Below, piece by piece: positions 11,628 through 23,881 of a DNA stretch of 64,000 bases. The stretch is from positions 44,499,222 to 44,563,221 of the forward strand of contig CM023540.1 in the NCBI GenBank assembly GCA_013350335.1, read 5' to 3'. The notes below the pieces were generated by a model. The model had not been told where the DNA came from. It was given only the letters and a program-made list of their open reading frames with translations, and did not search any database. Numbering within the stretch: position 1 is the stretch's first letter; each line of letters opens with the position of its first letter. A program made the translations under genes and the position numbers. This DNA is from Chimonanthus salicifolius (Eukaryota; Streptophyta; Magnoliopsida; Laurales; Calycanthaceae).

Positions 11628-12899
11628 AGGATATTGATTAAAACTTTTAAGCTTTCAATATCAATTTGAATACATAATCACTTAAAAGAAAAGTAATATA
11701 TATTTATCCAAAAACAAAATATTAAGGTTCTATGGACATTGGATAGACTGTTAGCCCATAAAAATTATTTGTCAAATTTAAACACAAAGGTATAGAATAA
11801 ATATTTTAGATGATGAAACAATTTAATTGTCATGTTCTTTTGTCTCTTTCTAAATTGTATGTCAGTCTTGTAAATTACATTAAGCAAACAAATATGTCCT
11901 TCCTAAGATTGGGGCCCAACTTTAAGTTCTCCAAATTCATTTACAAATCATATTTTTCATGTTCCTATTTTTTTTACTTGCTTTTTTTTTTATATATATC
12001 TTCCCAATCTGCCAAATCTAATTTTAATTTTTTAATTTTTAAATTTTCAGATAAAAGTCTTCATATAATTGTCTAAACTATAAATTAAATGAATGATAAA
12101 AATTCAATAATCACTTAAAATCATCTATTTTTTTTTATATAGATAGATATGTTTTATTAAGAATGTAAATGAATATCCAAAATTTGCAAACCTGAAATAA
12201 AAGATTCAAATGTGAACATTAAATCAATTTATTTTTTTTGATATCAGTCTGAATATGAAACTAAAATCTACTTATTTTTATCTAGTAATATCCGAATTAG
12301 ATAATTCAAATGTCAATAATGCAAATTATACATTTATTGTTAATAAATATATTATATGTTAAATTCTGAGGATAAAACTCAAATAATTACTCTATATATT
12401 CTCTAATATATTTATGTGTGTGTATTATCTTTCATATTTGGTATGAGGAAATAATATCATATATGAGATATAATTGGATTCCACCATTTGCATTAAATGT
12501 GTTTATTACTTGCTTTGTTTTTGCCTTTTTTGTAGTTTTTAACAATATATTTTCTAATATATTTCTTACGATTATTTTTATAGTTTTTTTTTATAATATT
12601 TATTAATGGCATGTTGTGTGAGTTCTTTATAAGATTTGGATTTTTTTATATAGAAACTTGATTATTTACTTAATTTGATTTTCTTTTCATAGTTGAGAAT
12701 GTCAATATTTTTAGTTTTAGAAGTATTTTCAAATCCGAATTTGAATTTGATACTCAAAGTGGATTCGGGTATGGATCATAAATTTATGAATCTGAATGTA
12801 TAAACACATTATTGACGTAAAATTTATAAATATTTCTACTTTTGTGACTGATGCTATAAATTGACTTAAATTTTTTTACTCAATGCACACAGGCCTTCT
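11628..12899. other. AT-rich intergenic, no feature recognised
   Basis: Very high A+T with poly-T and poly-A runs. Short open frames (11810-12076, 12418-12606) are low-complexity hydrophobic chance frames. Confidence 0.5.
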
Positions 12900-13330
12900 T
12901 GGTCTCATATCGAGTGAGGGAAGACCTAGCAATGAGTCGGGTCAAGTTGGTTTTGGATTGGGTCTTATTTAGGTTCAGATCAACAATCTTCTACCAATTA
13001 TTTACTTGTTTATTAAATCAGTTAGTCGGTTCTAGCCTATTTCGAGTTCAGGTCACAAAATTTTAAACACATGCCCTTTTAATATGCTTGGGTTTGGTTC
13101 GGGTAATTGGGTTTGGTCAAATTTTGCCAAGTCTATTTCAAGGTAGACCGGGCAACGAGTCGGTCACGTTGGGTTAATTTTAGATTCGGGTTAATAATTC
13201 TTAACCCATTACTTGTTTATTAAATGAGTTAGTCAGTTTTGATCACAAAACTTTAAACTCACCCATTTTAAAGGCTCGGGTTCGATTTGGATAATCGAAT
13301 CAACTCAAATTTTGTTAGGTTTAAATTTAG
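12900..13330. repeat. Imperfect tandem duplication, about 230-bp units
   Basis: Unit 1 (about 12911-13130) and unit 2 (about 13142-13330) share, in order, GGGCAACGAGTCGG-like, TTACTTGTTTATTAAAT, CACAAAA-TTTAAAC and GGCTCGGGTTCG-like segments. G-rich 'GGGT(T)C/GGG' words are typical of one class of plant non-autonomous DNA elements. No TSD found. The following 13331-14402 shows no gene that I recognise. Confidence 0.6.
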
Positions 13331-14412
13331 GGCAGAACTGAGAATATATTTGTGCACATTATTTTTTGCAGAAATAGAAAATGATATCCACATTAAAATT
13401 GTTTTTCATTGTTCCATGTGAATCTTTTAAAAAAGAAATGGTTTCTGCAGCTTAGTCATTTTCACAACATGTGTCGACATTGAATTCTTAAGAGAGGAGT
13501 CAAAAAACAATTTTGTTGCTTGTGGATTTCAAGATAAATGATCTAACCCATGGACTAACCATGGCCCAACTCGATCCATGACTCAAGATCAAACCCAAAT
13601 ATAACCAATGACCCTTTCCAAATTGATGAAAACCTTTTTAGGGATCTTTGAATTGATAGGTTTTGATTCAGGATTTTAGGGTGAACTACGGATTTCAATG
13701 ATAGAAATTCGAAGGACCACTCTCAAATCTCTCGATGACTCTCAAGAAAAATGAAGGTGGAACTAATTTCAATAGGACTCTTGGCAGAATCAACTTCACC
13801 AAAGAAACTAGGTGTTCTTGAAAATTAATTTGAACGAGGAATTGTGAGTGCGGGTATAGAATTTTAACGCACTTAATTTAATTAAATCAAATACAATAAA
13901 ATTCAAAACACACGCGATTCTAACCCGGCTCAATTCAATTAAATCTCAAAAAACCTTCTAATGATTGAATTTAAATGGTGGAATTCAAATTTAGTTAGAT
14001 AATGGAAAATGCATTGATTAGATTCAAATGCAATTGGAATAACCCAAATATTCTAATTAAAATTCAACACAATATCAATTTAAAATAAAAAAGGGAAATA
14101 ACTCACCACACCTGGGGAGAAATAAGCTTCAAGCTTAATATAAGTCAAATATCAAAAGTCCATCCCTAAGTACTGACCACCATTACTAATTTATAGGCCT
14201 TATTTACAATTTAAGAAAAGGTGAAAAAAAAATTAAATAAATGAAAATACCAAGATAAATCACTTGGGTGGGCCCAGCCCACACGTTCTTCTCCTCCCCA
14301 ACGCTGTTTGGGTCTTAATACTTCTCTGTTACTGTTAAAGCTTCCCTTTCAATTTCTTATCTTTACATTCCTTATCTTATTATCATTTGTTTGGGTGATC
14401 ACTGGTTGTTTC

Positions 14413-14818
14413 CATTGTCACAAATTTTGTTGTTGAGATTGTTAATAGTGGGATATTTTTAAATTCTCAAAGTTTTATTGGAAATTTAACGGGAAAATTT
14501 CGCAAAAAAATTAATATTTAAAAAATAATAAAATTAGATATGATAAATAAATAATATGGTCGTAGTTTGAAAATATAGATAATATTTCAGAAATAAAAAA
14601 TGTATATTTGGTCCAAACATTTTTAACGGGAATTTAACGGTAAAATCTTGTGATTTTAACTAGAATTTACCGTTTCTCGTGATAAAATTGCAGTTTTAAT
14701 AAAAAAAAAATTACCGTTAAAAATAACAGACACAATAAACTTGCATTTTTAATGTACAAAAGTTATTTTGCCTATATTTTCATGATAAAAATGAAAATAT
14801 CGAAGATATTTGTTACAT
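14413..14818 (+). mobile_element. hAT-like MITE, family M
   Basis: 406 bp. The left end reads CATTGTCACAAAT; the right end reads ATTTGTTACAT, its imperfect inverse. The flanks TGGTTGTTTC (14403-14412) and TGGTTGCTTC (14819-14828) look like a TSD with one mismatch. The interior carries ACGGTAAAAT / TTACCGTTAAA words and a 'TTTAAAAAATAATAAAA' stretch shared with copies at about 29865-30215, 34605-34987 and 41714-42027. Confidence 0.75.
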
Positions 14819-14828
14819 TGGTTGCTTC

Positions 14829-16778
14829 TAAATTTTCTCCTCCTTTTTTGCAGCTGATTCTATCTTAATCTTCGGTATTCTCGGTCCTAAGTCTCTCATG
14901 TATTTTTCTAGTTATCTCCGTAGCTATCCTTCTTATCTTGGCTGTGTGAAACAGCAGGTAATGAGGTGCTGCTAGATATGAGATGAGGTGTGTTTACCTC
15001 GTGTGGGGCCCACTCGTGGGTGGTCCCACGACTGCCACAGTGGCACACAAGTTGGGGCTCCAAGCAACTGACTCAAACTTCCAGGTCTCTTATGTGGATA
15101 GCAAGTGGGCTCGGGTTCGCAAACTTTGAAAGCCCAAGTCTAGAATTGATGAGAATGGGACTTAGCAGCTTTGGAGACCCAATGTGTTTCTAAGTGAGCC
15201 CAATTTATGGACTGATGAGCATGGGCTTTAATGGACTGCGTTTCTGGGCGTCGCTTCCCTCCGTCAACCCGATGATGAAATTGGAAGACCAATTTCTTGA
15301 CTTTGTCCACTCGGGCTTTGATCGAGACGTTGTCAAGTTCGATGGATCCGATGCCTGCGTCACAAATTGTCTCATCCATTGCCCAATCAATCTAACCTAT
15401 GTCTCATGGTCAACTTGACCAAACTTATGAACCAATTCACAACATGAAACTCAATTGATAGTCCAACCTAACGAAACATAAAATCTATGATCTATTAATC
15501 GACTCACGATCAACTCAACCCATATCCTGTGCTTATCCATTGCTCGATCAATGAACTAACTTAATCCAACCTAACTTATGAATTTCTAGATTAAATTGAG
15601 CTAAGTTAGACTAAGATTTAAGTCAAATCTTCTCCTTTTTACATAATATTATCATTTCAAGTAAAATATAGGTTGAATCAATTATTTAATATATACAATT
15701 GTTATTATTGTTATTATTTTACTATTATTATGATAATATAATCATAATCATCATCACCATCATCATCTAGAATTAGTTAGAATAGAATTATAACTTACAT
15801 CTTTGAACATTTTATAGCATCAAACTAAATAAATTAATATCCGTAGAGAACAAAATCTATGGCTTTCAGTTTCTATAAAATAAGATATCATCAAGAAGTT
15901 CTATGGAATATATTTCATTTACTTTATTATATTATTCTATATCTAAAATAACAAAAATACTTCTCTTTAGATCTTATTCTTTAAAATTTCACATTATTCA
16001 CTGTGTATATTGGAGAATGGAGGATATTTTTCTCATGAAGAAGGCATAATTTTTAATAAAGGCCGGTGACATATTGATTATCAAATTCATATAATTCATC
16101 AAATGATTGTGTAAAAAGGGCAAAGATATTTGTTGTGGTAGATGATGGCTTGCTGTGAGGATCATTTCATAACAATTGTCATGTCTACCCTAATTATCCA
16201 ATTAATTATAGTCCAAGATTTAAGTGATTATATTGTCTGCTTATATTGAATGAATTGGTATATATCATTCCATAATGATTGTTCAGTTTCAATGAACAAT
16301 GCATGTTTCATTTATTTACAAGGATATTTGAGTTAATATTAAGTCTGTTTGGTATTTTAAAATATTTAAGTGGAATTAGAAACTTATAAGATTAAAAGAA
16401 ATCATATTTTGTAAAATTAAAATTCAAAAAAGAAAGTCATTGAATCTCTTGCGTTTGGCTCAAGAGAGTTTTCGGGGAGATTCTTCTAAGTAAAGGATTC
16501 TATTGTTCGGAGATTTTTCTCTTATTTTATTTGGTAATCACGAATTAAAAGATGCAAGGAGAAAAGAAGGGTAGGGAGCCATGGAAAAAAGAGGGGAAAC
16601 CACTCTTTTCAAGGAAATCTTGTGTATTCTCCTGCTTTCCTCTCTTCCAAACAGATCTAGCTCCCTTCCAAGCATCTAGAAAATTTCATATGAAAGAGGA
16701 CTCGAAATCTTGAATTAGTTTGGTTACTCATACCAAAGTGGTATTTTAGAACTCTAAATCTTGAATTAGTTTGGTTAC
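14829..16778. other. Intergenic; local GC-rich island at 14990-15420
   Basis: 14990-15420 is clearly more GC-rich than its surroundings, with short frames on both strands, but no domain is recognisable. It could be a degraded gene or retroelement fragment. 15420-16778 is AT-rich with simple ATT/ATC runs (15705-15765). Confidence 0.45.
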
Positions 16779-16936
16779 TCAATGGATCTAAGCATCTAGG
16801 ATTGGACTATAAGTCTTGGGCTTCAACTCCTTCCAAAGTTGTTTGATATATAAAGTTTGCAGGTGATTTCGTATATTTATAGAATTGGTCTTACCTCCAA
16901 TTTAAAGTGAGGATACCCGTGTTATTAAGAAAAAAA
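16779..16936 (+). mobile_element. Decayed SINE, family S2
   Basis: It shares the order of the 1525-1694 element: a GGATCTAAGC head, TGGGCTTCAACTCC in the box-B position, then TTTGCAGGTGATTTCGTAT, GGTCTTACCTCCAATTTAAAG and GATACCCGTGTTATTAAGAAAAA. No TSD is identified. 16937-17515 holds nothing else recognisable. Confidence 0.6.
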
Positions 16937-17515
16937 TAAGAAGAAATTCTCAAATTTGTGCTAATAAGAAATTCTAAACCCTATCGAACTCAAAAGTATT
17001 GGTGCATCAATTCTTTGACTTTTAGAAATAGCATAATTGTAAAATTGAATCCTAGAATTACAAGATATACTACAATTTGTACTAAATTATTTCTTTTAAA
17101 AAGAAAAAAGAAAAAAAAAAAGAATCTATGGGTGCATCACACCAGTCCATAGTCCCAATCCTTCATGCGCAATGCATGTGAATTAGGATATATGTCATTA
17201 TTACCATCTAAAGTTTGTCAATATATTTTTTAAGATTTTTTTCCATTTATTTTAGAGTTAGAATTGTAAGTTCTACTTATGAATTGCAGTTGTCATTGTG
17301 TGCTTCTGTGACTTTCGTGAGCATTGAAAGGCATGTTGGATCCTGTAAAGCTCTATCAAATTTAAATATGAATTTTACTTCTAAATTGTTGTCTAGTGGA
17401 TGATGGAAATTTATGTGAAAAAAATCAATTAAATATTAATATGAAAAAAAGTATGGAAAAGCTTGTAGTGTTACATTGATTTAAGAGCATTTCTATCAAA
17501 TGACTATAAATTTAT

Positions 17516-17853
17516 TGATGGGGCCGCCGATGTATCTCACATTGGTTGTGAGGGGGAGATGGACTTGTGTCATTCTACCCATCAGGCTAGTCTTTTGAGC
17601 TGGATACTCAGTCCTAACAAGTGGTATCAAAGCTATATCTCTAAACCAAGGCATGTGGACTCGGGAGATCCTCTAGCTGGATGGGATAGCTGGCGACGTT
17701 CTATCCACTAGAGAGTCTCGTTCGAGGGGGGATTGTTGAGGCTGCGAATGAGTCTCACATTGGTTGTGAAGGAGGATATCTAGAGACTTATAAGGGACTT
17801 GAGCCATTCCACCTATCAGGTTAGTCTTTGGAGCTGGATACTCAGTCCTAACA
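17516..17853 (+). mobile_element. Complete TRIM (terminal-repeat retrotransposon in miniature)
   Basis: 338 bp. 5' LTR at 17516-17619 (104 bp) and 3' LTR at 17734-17853 (120 bp); both start TG, end CCTAACA and share CTCACATTGGTTGTGA and GAGCTGGATACTCAGTCC. Immediately after the 5' LTR, TGGTATCAAAGC (17622-17633) matches the initiator-Met-tRNA primer site with one change. GAGGGGGGAT (17724-17733) abuts the 3' LTR as a polypurine tract. Flanks TTTAT (17511-17515) and CTTAT (17854-17858) form a 5-bp TSD with one mismatch. There is no coding capacity; it would rely on another element's enzymes. Confidence 0.93.
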
Positions 17854-18154
17854 CTTATAATGTTATAAACAGAGCATTGGAGGTGAAAAAATATAGATGG
17901 ATAAAGTAATAATACTAAGGATACTTGTATTAAAATAAATGTAGAGTCAATAACAAATAGATGAGACAAAGACTTTAATCTACTTAATCTAAAGTTGGTT
18001 TTGTTACTCTTACATGAAACCATGTTATTTCTAACTATGTTCTATCTTTTTATTGGTCATTGGCCTATCTTTCTCCTCACACTTAGAAAACATATCTTTT
18101 AAGTTCAAAAACATGACTTGACTTGAAAAACAATGAGTCAACTAATTAGACTAA

Positions 18155-18347
18155 ATCCAAAGGGGTTGGAGCGATGGTCAGGAACCCGCTTCAAGAAGTG
18201 GGACTCCTGAATTCGATTCTCACTCTACTCCAAAGGGTCATTCTCCATAGAGTTATCTGGTGTGTGTAGATAGGGAGGCTTGCACGTATTTTGAAAATTA
18301 GTCGAGTGCTCTAAGAGACCTGAACACTTTGATCATAAAAGAAACAG
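18155..18347 (+). mobile_element. SINE family S1, full-length copy with 10-bp TSD
   Basis: The head reads AGGGGTTGGAGCGATGGTCA (box-A-like); box B is about GAATTCGATTCTC (18210). The body has GGGAGGCTTGCACGTATTTT and GTGCTCTAAGAGACCTG, ending TTTGATCATAAAAGAAAC. A perfect TSD, ATTAGACTAA, lies at 18145-18154 and 18348-18357. This is the best reference copy for the family in the window. Confidence 0.88.
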
Positions 18348-18929
18348 ATTAGACTAAGAAAACACTAGAGACATGAAACTAATTTCACCTGTCAAGTTGA
18401 GTTTTGTCTAATTCTTAAGCTTGGGTTTTGCACAAGCAACTCTTCAGTTCGTAGGAATTTTTTTTTTTTTTTTCATATTTAGGTCATCTTAGAGAGTTAG
18501 ACAGGTGATTTATGTCGAGCATTATGAGAAAAAATAAAAATAGTACTTTTCATCTAAGTTGGGACATCTCATTGCAAACCTTCTTCACCTTCATGAAATA
18601 CCATGAGATTGACATGCTACCTTGCACAAGTGTGCCAATCTTGTTTTTGAGGAGTGCAACTCATCATCGGTTGCTCATAAAAATAATGCACTAGTTGATT
18701 CTTAAGCCTCTGAGAGTTTAGAAGTTAGTGTCAATCAATATAAACTCCAATGTTGTGATCATATGCTCATAGATGATTTATTAAGATCTATATTAAAAAA
18801 ATTGAGTATTAATTTTAGATTAAAAATAAATGATTTAATAATAATAATAGTGCATCTGAGATGATTTTTTTAATAAACTATGCATGGACTCATGCAATTA
18901 ATGAAATTATTCTTGCTTGGATGACAAGA

Positions 18930-19262
18930 GAGTAAGGTCGGGCCGAGTTTTTATAAACCCAACCCTAACCATATAAAAAACCATTGAACCCGACCTGACC
19001 TGAATTGAATTGCTCAACTCAATCCGACCCGAATTCCTGACCTGACTCAACCCGAGTGTTTTGTTAAATTTTTGGAGTGGATCGAGTCGTTTAAGATCAA
19101 TTTTAACAAAGTTTGACCTAACCCAATCCGAATTCAATTTGGGTTTTTTTTTTTTTTATCTTCAAACTCAATCCAACACTAATTTTAAAAATGTAAAACC
19201 CAACCCATTTAATTTCTCGAATCGAGTTAAAACCCGACCCAAGTTTCACCCGTACAAGAGGG
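18930..19262 (+). mobile_element. MITE family P copy
   Basis: Rich in CCGACCC / CCCAACCC words; ends AACCCGACCCAAGTTTCACCC. It aligns segment by segment with 31397-31740 (for example TAATTTCTC followed by ...GACCCAAGTTTCACCC). The ends are approximate and no TSD was found. Confidence 0.6.
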
Positions 19263-19856
19263 GGTATAATGGTCTTAAATTATTAAAAAGGTATTATTGT
19301 TTAATGAGGTCTGTCACTAGTGAATGACTTCTTTCATCCGTCGTCAATGCAATAATGTCATCTTTTATGTAACTTGATAGTGTTTGGTTTAGTGCTAATG
19401 TAATAGATGCTTAAGCATAATCATTTTGCACTCAATTCTCATTTTCCATTGTACCAATCAAAACACAGCACTTGTTTCTTGATTCCTTCTCATAATCAAA
19501 AGTACACAAAAAAATAAGAGCAAAGCAATGACTACTTGTGCAATGGTAATGTTTTTTAAGTTGACTTTATCCAACAACAAGAGAAAATGATAATAAAACA
19601 TCTTAGGGAGAGTAAAGTCTTCAATTTAGATTAGGCCCCACACGGTTAGATGGAAAATATTTGATTCTAATGTAATGAGAGGAAATTGACTTTTCTACCT
19701 CATTTAATCATTTTCTCTTACTTTAATTTTTCAAATTTTGACTATTTTTTTTCCCAAAAGTATTCATGTTCTACATTGGATGTGAGTCTAATTCTACGAA
19801 TATACAAAACTACCTGCAAGTCTCGTATCACAGGTAAGTACAAAGAGAGCAGAACC

Positions 19857-19971
19857 TGTTAGCATGTCCCACATTGCCTATGGGTTTTGGGATCTTGGAG
19901 TTTATAAATATATGTGCACCCTCTCTTTATAAGCCAATTTTTAAGGATAAGTTCTACTCATGTGTTTAACA
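19857..19971 (+). mobile_element. Solo LTR of a TRIM-type element
   Basis: 115 bp starting TGTTAG and ending TTTAACA, flanked by GAACC (19852-19856) and GAACT (19972-19976), a 5-bp TSD with one mismatch. It carries TCCCACATTG near its start and a TATA-like TTTATAAATATATG (about 19899), both usual in TRIM LTRs. Confidence 0.8.
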
Positions 19972-20177
19972 GAACTCAAGACCTCTAGTCTAATCTTAGA
20001 AACTTTAACCAACTGTGACCATTGACTTTTACGAGTGCACCAATTCTCTATTTATGAAATCCTCGTGCATCATTTCAATCCGGTGGGAGTTCACAATTTA
20101 CACAATTTGTTGAGGCATTTTCTCTTACGATTTACAAAAACTTGTACCACAAGTGGTAAGACCTTATTGTTACAATC

Positions 20178-20707
20178 AGGGATTCAAAAATCGGTGTAAC
20201 CGATATATCGGCCGATATGTAAATATCGGCCGATATGCGATACGGGCAATATATCGGCCGATAATTTTATCTCTCATACCGTTATCGGCATTTTCTCTCT
20301 CCTCCAATATCGGAACCGTGAAAAAACCGCAAAAAACCGTGAACCCCCTGAGAACCGTAAACCCTGAACCGCGGAAAATCGTGGAAAACCGCGGAAAACC
20401 GTGAAAAACCGTGAAAACCGCAAAAAACCGTGAATACCCCTGAGAACCGTAAACCGTGGAAAACCGCGAAAAACCGTGTAAAAACCACGAAAAACCGTAT
20501 CAGTGTTTAAAAAAAAAAAAATTAAATACCGATATTTATGAATATCGGCCGATATTGTGACCGATATTTCGAACCGAATATTGGTCATCTCGACCGATAT
20601 TCGGTATGTATGGCCGATACTTATCGTATCGGCCGATATTACTCGGTTTAAAAAAACCGATATATATCAGCCGATACGATATGTATCGGCCGATATTTAA
20701 ACCTTAG
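20178..20707. mobile_element. Mutator-like MITE (family N) with internal tandem repeats
   Basis: 530 bp flanked by a perfect 9-bp TSD, GTTACAATC (20169-20177, 20708-20716). The ends AGGGATTCAAAAATCGG and (inverse of right end) CTAAGGTTTAAATATCGG are imperfect TIRs. Many copies of the palindrome TATCGGCCGATA fill both flanks. The centre (20312-20500) is an array of AAAACCG-type units with a higher-order period of 91 bp (ACCGCAAAAAACCGTG at 20326 and 20417). Open frames across the array (20274-20588, -) are by-products of the repeat. Related pieces lie at 37450-37528 and 37934-38040. Confidence 0.85.
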
Positions 20708-21363
20708 GTTACAATCTAAAGATTGTGGATTAAGTCTAATGTACATCAGTAAAGGCAGACTTAGAGGCCTTTTCTTTACTAAGGTATTTTGTGGGGGGGG
20801 GTTTTGAAATAAAATTAATTGTTGATCCCTTCAAAGAAAGATTCTCTAGAATTTAATCAACTTCTTCCAATTTATAAAATTTAGTCAAATCCTAAAAACT
20901 CTCCACATTGCCAACAATCTTTATTTTCTAATTTTTTTTCTTGATTTCCTTATATATTATTCACGCAAATTTTCAATAAATATTTAAATATTGTGTCTCA
21001 TTACATTGTTCATATAAGAATATTTATCATAATACTATAGTCCTTTTAAGGTAAGATTTCTAGGCCTGCTCATGCGTGACAGATATACAGTCAGCTCATA
21101 AAATCAAGCCGACAAATTTGATTATTAAGGCAAACCCTTGATTAAGCATTTAATTCGGTTGGTGGTCCCATATATTGGTGACCTAGATCATCATTGGTGT
21201 GGTAGGACCCATTTGGATAGGTAATGTGATAATGATGATCTCTTTATCATAAAATCATGGTGGCAAAATTGTAATCAAATGCTTACCAAATGCAGGAAAG
21301 TCATTAGTTGTCTGAGTCAGCAATAGAAATGATTCTTTTATAATATATATATTTGTTTATTTA

Positions 21364-21637
21364 TGTATGATCCAGGTCAAGTCTTTTAAAAGACTCGATT
21401 AATCCTTAGAACATGTGTAAGTCTTCCTAATCACACACGCTGAATAACTCTATAGAAAATAACGTTTTAAAGTGGACTCATAATCAAACTTAAGACAATA
21501 ATTCTTTTATATATGGAAGCTGCCACTTTGTTCTTAAAAGTCTGATTTTTCATATTTTTGATAGTTTTCAATTTTCACTTTATGAAATGTGTTATTTGCC
21601 TCTTGCACTTACATTACTTAAATAAATAAATAAATAA

Positions 21638-21680
<43 letters not shown>

Positions 21681-21935
21681 CAAGGTGTCCAGATCTTTTA
21701 AAACACTTAATTAATGTTTGGGACACGTGCAAGTCTCTCCACCCCTACATATACGAACTCCATACGAAATAACGTTTTAAGGTGAACTCGGAATCAAACT
21801 TATGACAATAATTCTTGTATATATGGAAGCTGCCACTTTGTTAGTTTGATTTTTCATATTTTTTATAGTTTTCAATTTTCACTTTGTGAAATGTGTTATT
21901 TGCCTTCTTGCCCTTACATTGCTTAAAATAATAAA
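21364..21935 (-). repeat. Tandem duplication of antisense SINE S1 plus flank
   Basis: Unit 1 begins about 21364 and unit 2 about 21679 (period about 315 bp). Each contains an S1 SINE in reverse orientation, then AATAATTCTT, TATATATGGAAGCTGCCACT, TTCAATTTTCACTTT and ATGTGTTATTTGCC. A (TAAA)n-(TA)n microsatellite (21617-21678) separates them. The units differ at many sites, so the duplication is not recent. Confidence 0.8.
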
Positions 21936-22384
21936 ATATATTTATTGACATATGGTATTTGTCAATGGACTCACTACAATATATGTAAAATTGAGAACTT
22001 CTCTAAGCTTAAAATTTAAAATTTATTATTTCCAACCATCAGACTAAATTATATCAAAACTAATAGTGAGAGAGAGATTTATGGGCACAATTTTAAGAAA
22101 GCAATGAAATCTTATAGATTTAGTTACAAATGCCCTGTTATTATTTTGAATTGATTTTTAATTGTAGACATAGAGGTTGATGTAATGCCATTGAATGAAA
22201 TAATGAAGAAAGAAACATGAAAATAATGCTGGAGAATAGCTTACAAGAGTATAAAATATAAGAGGAAACAAATACAAACTGACCCTAATCCAATACAAGA
22301 CTATCACTCAAACTCTTAGGCCTGCATGGAAGTACAAAGTGTTGAATACTCCAAACTTGAATCACCTCAAGTGAGTGTAACTCC

Positions 22385-22470
22385 TCTATTTTTTTTTCTT
22401 TTTGAATTTACTTGTGGGAAACCGCGGCTTTAAGGTACACCAAGTTAGGCCATGGAGCATCGAACTCCTC
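22385..22470 (-). mobile_element. Antisense fragment of SINE family S4
   Basis: It contains the reverse complement of the 3' half of the 62764-62919 SINE: GAATTTACTTGTGGGAAACC and AAGGTACACCAAGTTAGGCC, here after a T-rich run that corresponds to the A tail. Confidence 0.75.
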
Positions 22471-22561
22471 TATTTATATATCTTTTAGTGCAAAAAGATT
22501 TTTATAGCAGCGAAAGATCTATTAATATTGGGTAGGTACTCATTTAAGAAATTACAAGTGT

Positions 22562-22761
22562 ATCCATCTCTTTATTTGTTTACCTATCACTTTATTTGTT
22601 CGAATGGTTAAATAATCTCATCTTGTATGGGAGGTCTTGCCTTCAAATCTTTAGGACGCCTACTCTGATCCATGGTGTTTGTGAGTGGTATCATCGATCC
22701 GAAGTTTTACCTATGATCACAATAAATTAGGGTCAACAAGTTTCCACGTATTAAAAAAAAA
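22562..22761 (+). mobile_element. SINE family S5 with 11-bp TSD
   Basis: Flanked by ATTACAAGTGT (22551-22561 and 22762-22772), ending in an A run (22753-22761). A box-B-like CCTTCAAATCTTTAGG lies near 22651. It differs from the other SINEs here. The first ~40 bp may be host sequence, since the tRNA-like part begins near 22600. Confidence 0.75.
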
Positions 22762-23576
22762 ATTACAAGTGTCATGAGAGGCGAAGAAAATAATAACAAT
22801 AACAACAATAAAACCATATAGTAACAAATGTAAAAAATAATAATAAATATAAAAGCAAAAATACTGTAAATTAGAATTAGATATAATATGTGATTAAAAT
22901 TGTTTGGTTAATTTCCTAAACTTTCTAACAAAGTTATATTGAAATGATTAATAGCTTACTTACTAAAATAGTCTCATTTTAAATATCTTAGAAAAAAGAA
23001 TCACCATTCATTTTGATAGCTAATGGTTATGGTTAAAGACTTAAAAGTTAGAAGGTGTAAATTTCTAATGAGAAAATATCATGGAGAGTAAGTATTTTTA
23101 TTTGAAATTTAGCTCACTTGCATCAAGTCTAATTTAAATCCACACAGTAAGTATTTTAAAAGACCAAATGAAATTAGATAAAAAAAGGAAAATGAATAAG
23201 TGTAAAATAGTAACAAGTGTATAACCAGATTATAGTGTGGTGAGGATGAAATAACACTCATCATTTTTGTATGTCAGTAGATTTTATGTAAGTGCATAAG
23301 AATGGATGACTGAATTTGATTTTGTTTTTAATTTAAAAGCTAATATTGTAATAAAAAGGAATCTGGTCAAAAATAATTTCAATATTTTGATGTATTATAT
23401 CCAATTTTTTTAAAAGTTGGTTTGCAAATGAAGGACCAACCTCTAAATAGAAAATGGAAAAATATAATAAAATATAATGCATAAACAATGGATAGCTGAA
23501 TTTGAAACTTATTTCATCTTATTTAACAACTAATATTTTAAAAGAAGCGAATTTGATTAAGAACAATTTTTCATAT

Positions 23577-23766
23577 TTCCAAGGGGTTGGAGTGATTGCC
23601 AAGAATGCTGCCTCAGAAGTGAGAATTCTGAATTCGTTTCGTACTCCATTTCAGATGGCCACTCTCCGTAGATTTACTGAGTGTATGTAAGTAGAGAGGC
23701 TTTCACATGCTTTAAGGATGATCATGTGCTCTCAGAGACCAAGACACTTTGAGCATATAAAAAAGT
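23577..23766 (+). mobile_element. SINE family S1 copy
   Basis: AAGGGGTTGGAGTGATTGCC head, GAATTCGTTTCGTACTCC in the box-B position, CACTCTCCGTAGATTTACTG, CTCTCAGAGACCAAGACACT, tail GAGCATATAAAAAAG. Same order as 18155-18347. Confidence 0.82.
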
Positions 23767-23881
23767 ATTATATGTTTTTTTTTAAAAAAAAATTGCTATA
23801 GAAATGAAGGGGAAACCTCCAAAGAAAAAATAGCAAAAATGTAATAGAATGTTTCTTCTGGAAATCATGTTGGCTCTGACC

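Noticed and set aside
20274..20588. 104-residue open frame rich in F, R, G (- strand)
   Set aside because: It is the translation of the AAAACCG tandem array in a MITE; overlapping frames look the same.
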